Shown piece by piece: positions 8,385-16,932 of a stretch of DNA of 64,000 nt; position 1 is the stretch's first letter; each line of letters starts with the position of its first letter. Position numbers and translations under genes: made by a program. Source of the DNA: Chitinophagaceae bacterium (lineage in GTDB: Bacteria; Bacteroidota; Bacteroidia; Chitinophagales; Chitinophagaceae); the NCBI GenBank assembly GCA_016721725.1, contig JADKHN010000001.1, forward strand, positions 1,860,001 to 1,924,000, read 5' to 3'. The notes beneath the pieces are model-generated. The model had not been told where the DNA came from. It worked only from the letters and a program-made list of their open reading frames with translations, and searched no databases.

Positions 8385-9722
8385 GTGAAGAAGTTCATTC
8401 AAACCATTAAGAATATCTGGAGCATAGACGAGCTTCGCAATAAGATCGTATTCACGTTAGCGCTGATACTGATCTACCGCGTAGGTTCCTTTATCGTCCT
8501 TCCCGGTATCGACCCCAATAAACTGGCCAACCTGGCTGACAGCACCAAATCAGGTATGCTGGGTTTGCTGGATGCCTTTGTTGGCGGAGCTTTTCATAAG
8601 GCTTCCATTTTCGCATTGGGGATCATGCCCTATATCTCCGCTTCGATCTTCATGCAATTGATGACCATCCTGGTTCCCCAAATGGCCAAGATCCAGAAGG
8701 AAGGCGAAAGCGGCCGCAAGAAGATCAATCAATGGACCCGTTACCTGACCGTCATCGTAACCGCTTTCCAGGCCGCCGCCTATATCGGTTATTTGAAAAG
8801 TCCGGGTAATGCCGAAGCGATCATCCCTTCATTCAGCAGCTATTTCTGGGTTTCCACAGTGATCATTCTGACCGTAGGTACCCTGTTCGTCATGTGGCTG
8901 GGTGAGAAGATCACCGATAAAGGCCTTGGCAATGGTACCTCCATCATCATCATGGTAGGTATCCTCGCCCGTTTCCCCGATTCCGTAATGCAGGAAGTTA
9001 TGGCCAGGTCAACCCGCGGCGCCGGTGGTTTACTGATCATCCTGATCGAAGTGGTTTTCCTGATCGCCGTGATCATGGGGATCATCATGCTGGTGCAGGG
9101 AACGCGGAAAGTACCGGTCAATTATGCCAAGCAGATCGTTGGCAACAGGCAATTCGGCGGAGCCCGTAATTTCTTACCATTGAAAGTGAATGCATCCGGT
9201 GTGATGCCCATCATATTCGCACAAGCTATTTTATTCCTGCCAACCGTATTCACCGGGTTCAAGAATGAAGGCTGGGCCAGGTATTTTACCGACCATACCA
9301 ATGTGATCTACATGATCGTGTATTCGATCTGTGTGATCGCGTTCACCTTCCTGTATACGGCTCTTATCTTCAACCCCAAGCAAATGGCTGATGAACTGAA
9401 GCGCAATAACGGGTTCATTCCGGGCGTAAAACCGGGCCAGCCTACCGCAGATTATATCGGTACCATCATGGACAGGATCACCCTGCCGGGAGCCGTACTG
9501 CTGGCTTTTGTAGGGATCTTACCGGGTATCTTCCAGGTGGTCTTCAAAATGCAACAAGGATTTTCCACCTTCTTCGGCGGAACTTCATTGTTGATCATGG
9601 TTGCGGTCATCCTGGATACCCTGCAGCAGATCGAAACCCAATTGCTGATGCGCCAATATGACGGTTTGATGAGCAGCGGAAGGATCCAGGGCAGGCAACC
9701 GGCCGCAGTCGGCGGAATTTAA
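8385..9722 (+). CDS. secY: Protein translocase subunit SecY
   Basis: SecY (445 aa), the channel of the Sec translocon in the inner membrane. About ten hydrophobic segments are visible. The family stretches YRVGSFIVLPGIDPNKL (TM1/plug region) and MPYISASIFMQLMTILVPQM are present, as is the cytoplasmic loop NGFIPGVKPGQPTADYI. The start is GTG, unusual beside the ATG starts of its neighbours. A terminator hairpin follows at 9763, separating it from map. Confidence 0.99.
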   Translation: MKKFIQTIKNIWSIDELRNKIVFTLALILIYRVGSFIVLPGIDPNKLANLADSTKSGMLGLLDAFVGGAFHKASIFALGIMPYISASIFMQLMTILVPQMAKIQKEGESGRKKINQWTRYLTVIVTAFQAAAYIGYLKSPGNAEAIIPSFSSYFWVSTVIILTVGTLFVMWLGEKITDKGLGNGTSIIIMVGILARFPDSVMQEVMARSTRGAGGLLIILIEVVFLIAVIMGIIMLVQGTRKVPVNYAKQIVGNRQFGGARNFLPLKVNASGVMPIIFAQAILFLPTVFTGFKNEGWARYFTDHTNVIYMIVYSICVIAFTFLYTALIFNPKQMADELKRNNGFIPGVKPGQPTADYIGTIMDRITLPGAVLLAFVGILPGIFQVVFKMQQGFSTFFGGTSLLIMVAVILDTLQQIETQLLMRQYDGLMSSGRIQGRQPAAVGGI

Positions 9723-9762
9723 AAAAACAGGCTGAGCAAGAGGAATCAGCATTACCATATTG

Positions 9763-9791
9763 AACCCCGACCTCTGAAGTCGGGGTTCGTT
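9763..9791 (+). terminator. Intrinsic terminator after secY
   Basis: AACCCCGAC pairs perfectly with GTCGGGGTT around a 7-nt loop and is followed by CGTTTTAT. It lies 40 nt past the secY stop and 14 nt before the map start, so it probably ends the ribosomal transcript and map depends on readthrough or its own promoter. Confidence 0.85.
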
Positions 9792-9804
9792 TTATGTTAC
9801 GGAC

Positions 9805-10605
9805 ATGATACATTACAAAAGCAAGGCGGAGATCGAACTGATGCGGGAAAGCTGCATGCTGGTGAGTAAGACACTGGCACATGTCGCCGGCATGATCAAG
9901 GCCGGAGTGACAACGCTGTACCTGAATGACCTGGCCGACGAATTCATCAGGGACCATAAAGCCTTGCCATCCTTCAAAGGATACCATGGTTTCCCCTTTG
10001 CCTGCTGTATATCTGTAAATGACGCGGTGGTCCATGGTTTTCCTACACAGGATGAATTGAAAGACGGGGATATGGTATCTGTGGATGTGGGGGTTTTTCT
10101 CAATGGGTTCCATGGCGACAGTGCTTATACTTTCGCGATAGGCGAGGTCGGACCAGAGATCAGGAAATTATTGAAGGTGACAAAGGAATCCTTGTATATG
10201 GGTATCGAAAAAGCGGTTCACGGAAACCGGGTTGGAGATATCGCCTATGCGATACAGGACCATACTGAACGGAAACACGGTTATGGTGTTGTCAGGGACC
10301 TGGTGGGGCATGGACTGGGACGCGATCTCCACGAAGAACCCCAGGTGCCTAATTTCGGCAAACGGGGGACAGGGGCTAAATTGAAAGAAGGCATGGTCAT
10401 CGCCATCGAACCGATGATCAACCTGGGTACCAAGGATATTTATCATGATAAGGACGGCTGGACGATCCGGACGGCAGATGGAAAACCGGCAGCCCATTTT
10501 GAACATGATATTGCGATCCGGAAAGGACCGGCCGATATACTGAGTTCTTTTTCTGCGATCGAAGAGGCTGAAAAAGCCAATCCCAACCTCACTTACTCCT
10601 ATTGA
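9805..10605 (+). CDS. map: Methionine aminopeptidase, type I
   Basis: Removes the initiator methionine from nascent proteins in the cytosol. All metal ligands of the pita-bread fold are visible: Asp94, Asp105, His169, Glu202 and Glu233, plus the substrate-side His77. The length (266 aa) fits type Ia without an N-terminal zinc domain. It follows secY as in many bacteria, but a convergent gene lies 4 nt downstream, so infA, rpmJ and the alpha operon are not here. Confidence 0.97.
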   Translation: MIHYKSKAEIELMRESCMLVSKTLAHVAGMIKAGVTTLYLNDLADEFIRDHKALPSFKGYHGFPFACCISVNDAVVHGFPTQDELKDGDMVSVDVGVFLNGFHGDSAYTFAIGEVGPEIRKLLKVTKESLYMGIEKAVHGNRVGDIAYAIQDHTERKHGYGVVRDLVGHGLGRDLHEEPQVPNFGKRGTGAKLKEGMVIAIEPMINLGTKDIYHDKDGWTIRTADGKPAAHFEHDIAIRKGPADILSSFSAIEEAEKANPNLTYSY

Positions 10606-10609
10606 CCGA

Positions 10610-11200
10610 TCAAAGGATCCGGTATTTCATATTCACCCGCTTATCATTCCAAATATTATCCGGACTGATATAGGTGTCCTTATACTGCATGATCACACCG
10701 GCCCTGGCGTAGATATCACGCACCAGCTCACTGCAGATATAGTTGCGGTTCCTGTCACGCCGGCTGATGTGGAACAAGATGCGGATCATGATACGGATGA
10801 TCTCGAAATTATCATAAGGCCTGGTCAATTCATCCAGGCCGAAGCTGATCCCTTTATTCAGATTTTGTTTTTCCATGGGTATGTTCAGTTCACTCACCAT
10901 GATCTGTCCTTTGTAAGGCCTTTTCGAGCCTTTATAGTCTTTCAGGTATTTCGAGAGGGGGATGAGCCTGATTCCGATATAGGGTTCTGCTTCCAGCAAC
11001 ATGACCCTGCCCAGTTCCTCATCTTTATAAACAACGGCTACATGGCTCCAGGTGCTTTTGGTGAGTTTTTGAATGATCCCGGAAAAGGCGTAACTGCCAC
11101 TGCAGAAAACGATATGGCCGGTCCTGAGATAATCCCTTATGTATTCATAACGGATCACCGGCATCTCACGAAGTGCTTTTTTAGTTATGGGTTCAGCCAT
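10610..11200 (-). CDS. YiiX/YebB-like NlpC/P60-family cysteine hydrolase
   Basis: A 196-aa protein of the permuted papain-like YiiX group. The expected order His before Cys is seen: His53 in TWSHVAVV and Cys156 in YICSELV, with LLEAEP (residues 68-73) between. Family members are putative amidases or lipid hydrolases; the substrate here is unknown. There is no signal peptide. It is convergent with map, with only 4 nt between stops. Confidence 0.8.
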   Translation of the reverse strand: MAEPITKKALREMPVIRYEYIRDYLRTGHIVFCSGSYAFSGIIQKLTKSTWSHVAVVYKDEELGRVMLLEAEPYIGIRLIPLSKYLKDYKGSKRPYKGQIMVSELNIPMEKQNLNKGISFGLDELTRPYDNFEIIRIMIRILFHISRRDRNRNYICSELVRDIYARAGVIMQYKDTYISPDNIWNDKRVNMKYRIL

Positions 11201-11210
11201 TGGGGTTGTA

Positions 11211-11236
11211 GGTTATAAGTCATAAGTCATAAAGTT
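11211..11236. repeat. Short period-7 repeat (GTCATAA units)
   Basis: Adjoining copies of GTCATAA or near-matches lie just upstream of the flavoprotein gene. This is a small example of the period-7 repeats seen elsewhere in the window. Confidence 0.5.
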
Positions 11237-11237
11237 C

Positions 11238-11245
11238 TACATTTG
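11238..11245 (+). promoter_or_regulatory. Putative -7 element TACATTTG
   Basis: Matches the Bacteroidota -7 consensus TAnnTTTG and lies 20 nt before the ATG at 11265. No good -33 TTTG was found at the right distance, so support is partial. Confidence 0.45.
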
Positions 11246-11264
11246 AAGATACGAATTAGCGAAG

Positions 11265-12527
11265 ATGAAAAAAAAGCGATTGGTGGTCATCGGTGGCGGG
11301 GCGGCCGGTTTTTTCTGCGCGGTCAACGCGGCAAGGCTTGATCCGGAACTGGACGTGATGCTTCTTGAGAAAGGGAATAAATTACTGAGCAAAGTGAAAG
11401 TGAGCGGAGGAGGAAGGTGTAATGTCACACACGCCTGTTTCAGCATCGCTGAAATGGTGAAAAAATATCCCAGGGGCGGCTCATTCCTGAAAAAGGCTTT
11501 TCATCATTTTTTTACAAAGGATACGGTTGAATGGTTTGCCGAAAGAGGCGTGAAATTGAAGACGGAAGCGGACGGCCGTATGTTCCCGGTAACGGACAAT
11601 TCGGAGACCATCATACAATGTCTCCTGAAAGAAGCGGCTAAATATGGCGTCCAGATACTCATGAACCGCGAAGTCATTCGGTTGAATCTCCTCCCTTTGA
11701 ATTCTCAGACCGGAAAGGATCATGCGAAACGCTTTGAACTTGTTTTTTCAAACGGGGAGACCTTGCAGGCGGATCATGTTTGTATCGCCACCGGTGGTAG
11801 CCCCAAGGCCGGTCATTATGCCTGGATCCGGGAAATGATGCACCCGGTTGCTGAACCCGTCCCCTCTTTGTTCACTTTCAACATGCCCGGTAACCCGATC
11901 ACGAAATTAATGGGGATCAGTGTTGAACAGGTTGAGATCAGGGTCTCCGGAACAAAGTTATCGGAAACCGGCCCCTTGCTGATCACGCATTGGGGTATGA
12001 GCGGGCCTGCGGTGTTGAAACTTTCAGCCTGGGGCGCCCGGGTCCTGAAGGAAAAGAATTATCATTTCATTGTTCAGGTAAACTGGGTGCCCGACTACAA
12101 TGAAAATACGCTTCGTTCAGCATTTCAGCAATGGCGGTTTACATTGGCTTCGCAGAAAATGGCCAATCGAAACCCGTTGTCGTTGCCTGCCCGTTTATGG
12201 GAGTTCTTAGTGCACACGGCGGGTATCCATCCGGAAATGCGTTGGGCCGATCTTCCGGCACTGTTACAGAACAAACTCATTAAGGCCCTTTGTTCCGGGG
12301 AATTCCCGGTAACCGGTAAAACCACATTTAAGGAGGAATTTGTTACCGCGGGCGGTTTCATGCTGGACGATATCGATCATAACACCTGCCAGAGCAAGCT
12401 CATACCGGGTTTATACTTCGCCGGCGAAGTGATGGATGTGGACGGGGTCACCGGGGGCTTCAATTTTCAGCATGCCTGGACGACTGGCTGGCTGGTAGCG
12501 AAAGCGGTCAGTCAAATTGCTCTGTAA
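11265..12527 (+). CDS. BaiN/RdsA-family NAD(P)/FAD-dependent oxidoreductase
   Basis: A 420-aa flavoprotein of the HI0933/YhiN type. The FAD-binding Rossmann motif VIGGGAAGFF lies at about residues 8-17, followed by LLEKGNKLLSKVKVSGGGRC, a signature of this family. The C-terminal dinucleotide-binding segment GLYFAGEVMDVDGVTGGFN closes the FAD fold. Members are widespread and mostly uncharacterised; one is implicated in bile-acid metabolism in Clostridium. Physiological substrate unknown. Confidence 0.9.
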   Translation: MKKKRLVVIGGGAAGFFCAVNAARLDPELDVMLLEKGNKLLSKVKVSGGGRCNVTHACFSIAEMVKKYPRGGSFLKKAFHHFFTKDTVEWFAERGVKLKTEADGRMFPVTDNSETIIQCLLKEAAKYGVQILMNREVIRLNLLPLNSQTGKDHAKRFELVFSNGETLQADHVCIATGGSPKAGHYAWIREMMHPVAEPVPSLFTFNMPGNPITKLMGISVEQVEIRVSGTKLSETGPLLITHWGMSGPAVLKLSAWGARVLKEKNYHFIVQVNWVPDYNENTLRSAFQQWRFTLASQKMANRNPLSLPARLWEFLVHTAGIHPEMRWADLPALLQNKLIKALCSGEFPVTGKTTFKEEFVTAGGFMLDDIDHNTCQSKLIPGLYFAGEVMDVDGVTGGFNFQHAWTTGWLVAKAVSQIAL

Positions 12528-12677
12528 GTCTTGGTTTTTTCATTTTGCCCAACCACCAACCAATTGCTTATGCCGTTGGTGATGACACCAAACGGTGGCG
12601 AAGTCTTGTTTTTTTCATTTTACTCAACAACCAACCATTTGCTTATGCCGTTGGTGATAACACCAAACGGCGGCGAA
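12526..12677 (+). repeat. Two 75-bp tandem copies, each with a hairpin
   Basis: Two copies with period 75 bp begin right at the stop codon of the flavoprotein gene. Each ends with an inverted repeat, GCCGTTGGTG against CACCAAACGG(C/T)GGC. The copies differ at a handful of positions. They carry no ORF of note; frames crossing them encode only repeats. Confidence 0.75.
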
Positions 12678-12735
12678 CCCCCAACCTCCAACCCCCAACC
12701 CCCAACCTCCAACCTCCAACTCAACCTCAACCTTC
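12678..12735 (+). repeat. Degenerate heptamer array (CCAACCT/CCAACCC)
   Basis: About eight adjoining heptamers of CCAACCT, CCAACCC or CAACCTC follow the 75-bp copies. The base composition (no G for roughly 55 nt) is quite unlike neighbouring DNA. It lies just upstream of the LptF/G gene promoter. Confidence 0.75.
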
Positions 12736-12779
12736 ACAAATTCTTCACTTCTACATTTCATAGCCAGCCTCAATTCATC

Positions 12780-12787
12780 TACTTTTG
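12780..12787 (+). promoter_or_regulatory. Putative -7 element TACTTTTG
   Basis: Matches TAnnTTTG and lies 16 nt before the LptF/G start at 12803. A weak -33 (TTTC at 12756-12759) is 20 nt upstream. Confidence 0.5.
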
Positions 12788-12802
12788 CGGGTAACCCGAC
12801 GC

Positions 12803-13897
12803 ATGAAGAAAATTGACCGTTACATATTGTCGAAGTACCTGACCACTTTCTTTTTCTGCCTCCTGTTGTTCACTGCCATCGTCGTGGTGGTGGATATCAG
12901 TGAAAAGACCGACGACTTCGTCAAATCCAAATTACCGGTCTGGCGCATCATTACCGATTATTATTTTGGTTTCGTACCCCGGATCGACGCGATGCTTTTC
13001 CCTCTTTTTGTTTTCATCTCGGTGATCTTCTTCACCTCAAAAATGGCCAACCGTTCCGAAGTGATCGCCATTCTGAGCAGCGGGGTGAGTTTCCGGCGTT
13101 TCCTGATGCCCTACATTGTTGGCGGTCTTTTTCTGACCGGACTCTTGTGGCTGGGCTACCAGTATGTCGTTCCCAGGGCCAATCGCATCTGGGGTGATTT
13201 TGAGGCCCGTTACATAGATCCCAATTTCGGAGCGGCCGGTGGGAATAATACGTATAAACAAAAGATGTATTTCCGGATCGATTCTTTTTCTTATGCTGGT
13301 ATCCGGGGTTATGATACCGTTTCCCGTACGGGTAACGGTTTTTTTGTGCAGCGGTTCAGCAACAATAAACTCGTCTATAATCTCCGTGCCGAAACCTTCA
13401 ATTGGGATACCGCCAGCCGGAAATGGCGCCTTCAGAATGTGGTGGAGCGGGATATTGACAGCCTCACAGAAAAGGTCAGGTTCTCCCAGATCCAATTGAT
13501 GAATTATAATTTCACACCCCGGGATCTCCGGAAAGATGAATATCTCAAAGATCAGTTGCCCACACCGGAGCTCAATGAACTCATCAAAATGGAACGTTTG
13601 AGGGGATCGGAAATGCTTAGTACCCTGCTCGTGGAGCGGTATAACCGGGATGCCATACCCGTATCCGTGATGATACTGACGATCATCGGCGCCGTTCTGG
13701 CTTCCCGGAAGATCAGGGGTGGCAGCGGGGTTCACCTGGCATTCGGGGTATTGATCAGCGTATCCTATATCCTGTTCAGCCGGTTCTCGATCGTATTTGC
13801 CACCAAGGGCAGTTTCACCCCTTTCCTGGCTTCCTGGACTCCCAATATCATCTTCGGTCTGCTGGCTTTTTACCTCTACCGGAAAGCGCCTAAATAA
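12803..13897 (+). CDS. LptF/LptG-family permease
   Basis: A 364-aa inner membrane protein of the YjgP/YjgQ family, the permease that extracts LPS for the Lpt bridge. Three N-terminal hydrophobic segments (about 12-35, 50-80, 95-120), a periplasmic jellyroll-like region and three C-terminal segments fit the family. KKIDRYILSKYL at the start is typical. Start taken as ATG 12803 downstream of the -7 element. Bacteroidota often carry two such proteins, so LptF versus LptG is left open. Confidence 0.88.
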   Translation: MKKIDRYILSKYLTTFFFCLLLFTAIVVVVDISEKTDDFVKSKLPVWRIITDYYFGFVPRIDAMLFPLFVFISVIFFTSKMANRSEVIAILSSGVSFRRFLMPYIVGGLFLTGLLWLGYQYVVPRANRIWGDFEARYIDPNFGAAGGNNTYKQKMYFRIDSFSYAGIRGYDTVSRTGNGFFVQRFSNNKLVYNLRAETFNWDTASRKWRLQNVVERDIDSLTEKVRFSQIQLMNYNFTPRDLRKDEYLKDQLPTPELNELIKMERLRGSEMLSTLLVERYNRDAIPVSVMILTIIGAVLASRKIRGGSGVHLAFGVLISVSYILFSRFSIVFATKGSFTPFLASWTPNIIFGLLAFYLYRKAPK

Positions 13898-14134
13898 CGG
13901 ACTGTTTTTCACCGGACCTCTTTGAACTTTATACTAAATCTTTTGTTTTAAAGGTCGGCAGGTCGTAATTTTAACCCGCGGTTGAGTAACCGTTTTTATT
14001 CAATTTTGTCTGTACCAAAAAAGGGTCAAAACCGGTAATAAAAGCTGATCCGACCGTGTTCTGAAAAGGATTGAATCATCCTGGAACCGGTCATTTCATA
14101 CCGCACTTTATACAACAATTAAACTGCATCAATA

Positions 14135-15460
14135 ATGGGTATCATCAAAGACAGATTTAAAGAGAAAGCAGACGCGACTTCAGCGGAGATCAAAGAATTA
14201 CTTAAGGTCCATGGTGACAAAAAGATCGGTGAAGTAACCCTTTCCCAGGTATACCAGGGCATGAGGGGCATCACCGGTTTAGTTACAGAAACCTCCTTGC
14301 TGGATGCCCAGGACGGTATCCGTTTCAGGGGATATTCGATTCCGGAACTCCGTGAGAAATTGCCCAAGGCTCCGGAAGGGTCAGAACCCTTGCCTGAAGG
14401 CTTGTTTTATCTGATGTTGGTGGGTGAACTTCCGGCAGATGAGGATGTACATCACCTGAGCAGTGTCTGGCAGCGCCGCAGTCATGTGCCCAATCATGTA
14501 TTTGCCACCATTGAGGCGTTACCAGTGAACACCCATCCCATGACCCAGTTCGTGGTTGCGATCATGAGCCTTCAAACCGAAAGCCAGTTCTCCAAGCGAT
14601 ATGCCAAGGGCATGAGCAAGAAAGAGTATTGGGATGCGGTATTCGATGATTCCATGGACCTGATCGCCCGTTTGCCCAGGATCGCCGCCTATATTTATCG
14701 GAGAAAATATAAGAACGGAGAACATATTCAACCCAATGGATTACTCGACTGGTCTGGTAATTTTGCTCATATGATGGGATACGAAGATGAAGGATTCCAT
14801 GAACTGATGCGTTTATATATGACCATTCATGCCGATCATGAAGGGGGCAATGTTTCCGCCCATACCACTCACCTGGTCGGTTCGGCTCTGAGTGACCCTT
14901 ACCTGAGTTTCGCGGCAGGCATGAACGGACTGGCAGGGCCATTACACGGACTGGCCAACCAGGAAGTGATCAAGTGGATCCATGAATTATGTGAAGAGAT
15001 CGGTACCCAGACCCCATCCAAAGAACAGATCGAAGAGTACGTTAAAAAGACATTGAGTGAGGGAAAAGTGGTACCGGGATACGGACATGCCGTTTTGAGA
15101 AAGACAGATCCGCGTTTCACCGCCCAAATGGAATTTGGTAAAAAACATATGCCGGATGATCCCCTGGTGAACACGGTATGGAATATCTATGAAGCCGTTC
15201 CTCCTATCCTGCAATCGATCGCCAAGATCAAGAATCCCTGGCCGAATGTGGATGCTCATAGCGGAGCCCTGCTGGTACACTACGGCATGGTGGAATACGA
15301 ATTCTATACCGTTCTGTTTGGCGTTTCCCGGTCATTGGGGGTTTTGGCCAGCCTTTGCTGGGACAGGGCACTGGGATTCCCGCTGGAAAGGCCAAAATCG
15401 GTGAGTACGGAACTGGTTAAATTGTGGCTGGAGGGCAAAGAGGAGATCTGGGGAGATTAA
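14135..15460 (+). CDS. gltA: Citrate synthase, eukaryotic/mitochondrial sequence type
   Basis: Condenses oxaloacetate and acetyl-CoA to citrate (TCA entry). The catalytic triad is visible at His271 (GPLHGLANQE), His318 (GYGHAVLRKTDPR) and Asp373 (WPNVDAHSG). From memory, the protein resembles the animal mitochondrial enzyme far more than E. coli GltA, sharing stretches such as IHADHEGGNVSAHT, GSALSDPYLSFAA and ALGFPLERPKSVST. It lacks a transit peptide, starting directly with MGIIKDRFKEKAD. It is monocistronic, ending at a strong terminator. Confidence 0.97.
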   Translation: MGIIKDRFKEKADATSAEIKELLKVHGDKKIGEVTLSQVYQGMRGITGLVTETSLLDAQDGIRFRGYSIPELREKLPKAPEGSEPLPEGLFYLMLVGELPADEDVHHLSSVWQRRSHVPNHVFATIEALPVNTHPMTQFVVAIMSLQTESQFSKRYAKGMSKKEYWDAVFDDSMDLIARLPRIAAYIYRRKYKNGEHIQPNGLLDWSGNFAHMMGYEDEGFHELMRLYMTIHADHEGGNVSAHTTHLVGSALSDPYLSFAAGMNGLAGPLHGLANQEVIKWIHELCEEIGTQTPSKEQIEEYVKKTLSEGKVVPGYGHAVLRKTDPRFTAQMEFGKKHMPDDPLVNTVWNIYEAVPPILQSIAKIKNPWPNVDAHSGALLVHYGMVEYEFYTVLFGVSRSLGVLASLCWDRALGFPLERPKSVSTELVKLWLEGKEEIWGD

Positions 15461-15484
15461 GCGACTATTTGAATAGAGATACAG

Positions 15485-15511
15485 CCCGGAAGCCGATTCC
15501 GGGTTTTTTTT
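15485..15511 (+). terminator. Intrinsic terminator after citrate synthase
   Basis: CCCGGAA pairs with TTCCGGG around a 5-nt loop and is followed by eight T residues, 25 nt past the stop. Confidence 0.93.
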
Positions 15512-15540
15512 GCTAAATTGCGCACTCAAAATCTGTCGAT

Positions 15541-16302
15541 ATGAAGAAAATATGCTTGATCCTGAGTACGGGTCTTTTCAGTCTTTCAGTCTTTGCCCAG
15601 ACCGGTAAAACAACGGGAGCGGCCAAAGCGAATGCGCACATCAAAGTATTCAACCAGGCCATGCAGACCGGCGATCTGAATTCGGCAGTAGTAGCACTCA
15701 ATTATTATATCACGGAGCAGGGTACATCAACTCCTTATGCCGATACGCTGGCCATGTTGTACATGCAGGAAGGTTCATATCCTCAATGTTATTATTGGGC
15801 CGACCTTCGTTTAAAGGCCAATCCGGAAGACAAAGGGTTACTGGAAATGAAGGGGATCTGCCTGGAGAAATTGCAGCAGCCCAAGGAAGCTATTACTATT
15901 TTTGAAAAATTGTACGGCAAAACGCAAAGCCCGTATCACGCCTATAAGCTGATGGAACTGCAATACAGCATCAAAAGGCTGGCCGAATGTATCGCAACAG
16001 CCAATTCCGCCGAGAGACTGCAGTACAAACCAGAATTCACCATGACCTATAATTTCGGCGACCAGGTGGGTCGGACCTACTTGCAGGCCGGGATCTTCAA
16101 TATTCATGGATTAGCCTTATATGACCTCGACCGTAAAGCAGAGGGTAAGGCTTATTTTGAAAAGGCGGTGGCTCTCGACAGTAATTTTGCCCTGGCCCGC
16201 CAAAACCTGGAAGCCATGAAAACCATCGAGGCCAAAAATAATAAAGTAAGTCCAAATACACCAGGCCAACAGGCCTCTCCCGCCAACAAGCAAAACAATT
16301 AA
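15541..16302 (+). CDS. Secreted TPR-repeat protein
   Basis: A 253-aa exported protein. Residues 1-20 (MKKICLILSTGLFSLSVFAQ) form a typical signal peptide. The rest contains TPR-like helix pairs, with a clear one near residues 190-225 (GLALYDLDRKAEGKAYFEKA followed by DSNFALARQNLEAM). The last 30 residues are N/P/Q-rich and low complexity. No catalytic motif is seen; TPRs suggest a protein-binding role in the periplasm. Function unknown. Confidence 0.75.
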   Translation: MKKICLILSTGLFSLSVFAQTGKTTGAAKANAHIKVFNQAMQTGDLNSAVVALNYYITEQGTSTPYADTLAMLYMQEGSYPQCYYWADLRLKANPEDKGLLEMKGICLEKLQQPKEAITIFEKLYGKTQSPYHAYKLMELQYSIKRLAECIATANSAERLQYKPEFTMTYNFGDQVGRTYLQAGIFNIHGLALYDLDRKAEGKAYFEKAVALDSNFALARQNLEAMKTIEAKNNKVSPNTPGQQASPANKQNN

Positions 16303-16309
16303 AATTGAT

Positions 16310-16340
16310 TTTGACACAATGGGTTGGGGTGGTATATTTG
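16310..16340 (+). promoter_or_regulatory. Bacteroidota promoter driving the tRNA-Ala array
   Basis: TTTG at 16310-16313, a 19-nt spacer and TATATTTG at 16333-16340 match the TTTG-N19-TAnnTTTG consensus exactly. It stands 10 nt upstream of the first, broken tRNA copy. No comparable promoter occurs in the spacers between tRNA copies, so the intact tRNA seems to be transcribed through two broken ones. Confidence 0.85.
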
Positions 16341-16350
16341 CAATCCATTT

Positions 16351-16431
16351 GGGGGGTTAGCTCTCCCGATAATTATCGGGATGGCTAGAGCGCTTGCAAG
16401 TCCCGAAATGCTTCAGGAAAGAGGTCGTCGG
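16351..16431 (+). pseudogene. tRNA-Ala remnant 1 with two 18-nt hairpin inserts
   Basis: It starts with the same GGGGGGTTAGCTC as the intact tRNA-Ala at 16563. In the D-loop the AGT of the intact gene is replaced by the perfect 18-nt palindrome TCCCGATAATTATCGGGA (16364-16381). In the anticodon arm the region with GGC is replaced by TCCCGAAATGCTTCAGGA (16401-16418). The sequence AAGAGGTCGTCGG then matches again and stops before the T-loop. It has no anticodon or 3' acceptor, so it cannot be a working tRNA. Confidence 0.85.
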
Positions 16432-16458
16432 AAATAAGTTCTTTAAAATAAAATTAAT

Positions 16459-16536
16459 GGGGGGTTAGCTCAGTTGGTCCCGATAAAGTTTGGGACGCTT
16501 GCATGTCCCGAAATACTTCGGGAAAGAGGTCGTCGG
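16459..16536 (+). pseudogene. tRNA-Ala remnant 2 with two 18-nt hairpin inserts
   Basis: Second copy in the tandem series, 108 nt after remnant 1 and 104 nt before the intact tRNA. The D-arm keeps AGCTCAGTTGG, then has TCCCGATAAAGTTTGGGA (16478-16495) instead of CTAGAG. The anticodon arm has TCCCGAAATACTTCGGGA (16506-16523) in place of the anticodon. It too ends at GTCGTCGG. The insert positions differ from remnant 1 but the insert length (18 nt) and ends (TCCC/GGGA) are the same. The spacers after both remnants share AGTTCTTTAAA. Confidence 0.85.
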
Positions 16537-16562
16537 AAAGTTCTTTAAATAAATTATTAATA

Positions 16563-16628
<66 letters not shown>

Positions 16629-16636
<8 letters not shown>

Positions 16637-16932
16637 CAAAATACATCCTGCTTCGGCGGGATTTTTTGTTTTATGTATTTCAGCGTATATATCATTTACT
16701 CCCTCAAATTGGATAAGTATTATATTGGTTATACCATCGATCTGGTAAAACGCCTGCAAGAGCATAATGCGGGTATTTCAAGTTTTACAGCAAAAGCAAC
16801 CGATTGGGTATTGAAATACCAGGAGGAATATTCAAGTCGTGAAGAGGCGATGAAACGGGAAAGGGAGATCAAGGGTAAGAAAAGCAGAAAATACATTGAA
16901 TGGCTGGTCAATCGCGGTTCGAGCTCAGTTGT
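16629..16932 (+). repeat. 304-nt direct repeat, copy 1 (tRNA 3' end + terminator + GIY-YIG ORF + D-arm)
   Basis: It matches 16981-17284 over 304 nt with a single difference seen (A16882 versus G17234). The unit runs from the tRNA 3' acceptor strand through terminator and GIY-YIG ORF to AGCTCAGTTGT of the next remnant. The near identity implies a recent duplication. Confidence 0.9.
16645..16667 (+). terminator. Intrinsic terminator after tRNA-Ala (copy 1 of 4)
   Basis: ATCCTGC-TTCG-GCGGGAT forms a 7-bp stem closed by the stable C(TTCG)G tetraloop and followed by six T residues. It lies between the tRNA and the first GIY-YIG ORF, whose ATG is only 5 nt further on. The same element recurs after each tRNA remnant downstream. 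Confidence 0.9.

Noticed and set aside
12531..12794. Frames across the 75-bp and heptamer repeats (PNHQPIAYAVGDD-type proteins)
   Set aside because: The residues simply mirror the DNA repeats and stop with them; no start context or homology is visible.
16351..16536. Two further functional tRNAs
   Set aside because: They share the tRNA-Ala 5' end, but lack an anticodon loop, T-loop and 3' acceptor strand, so they are remnants.
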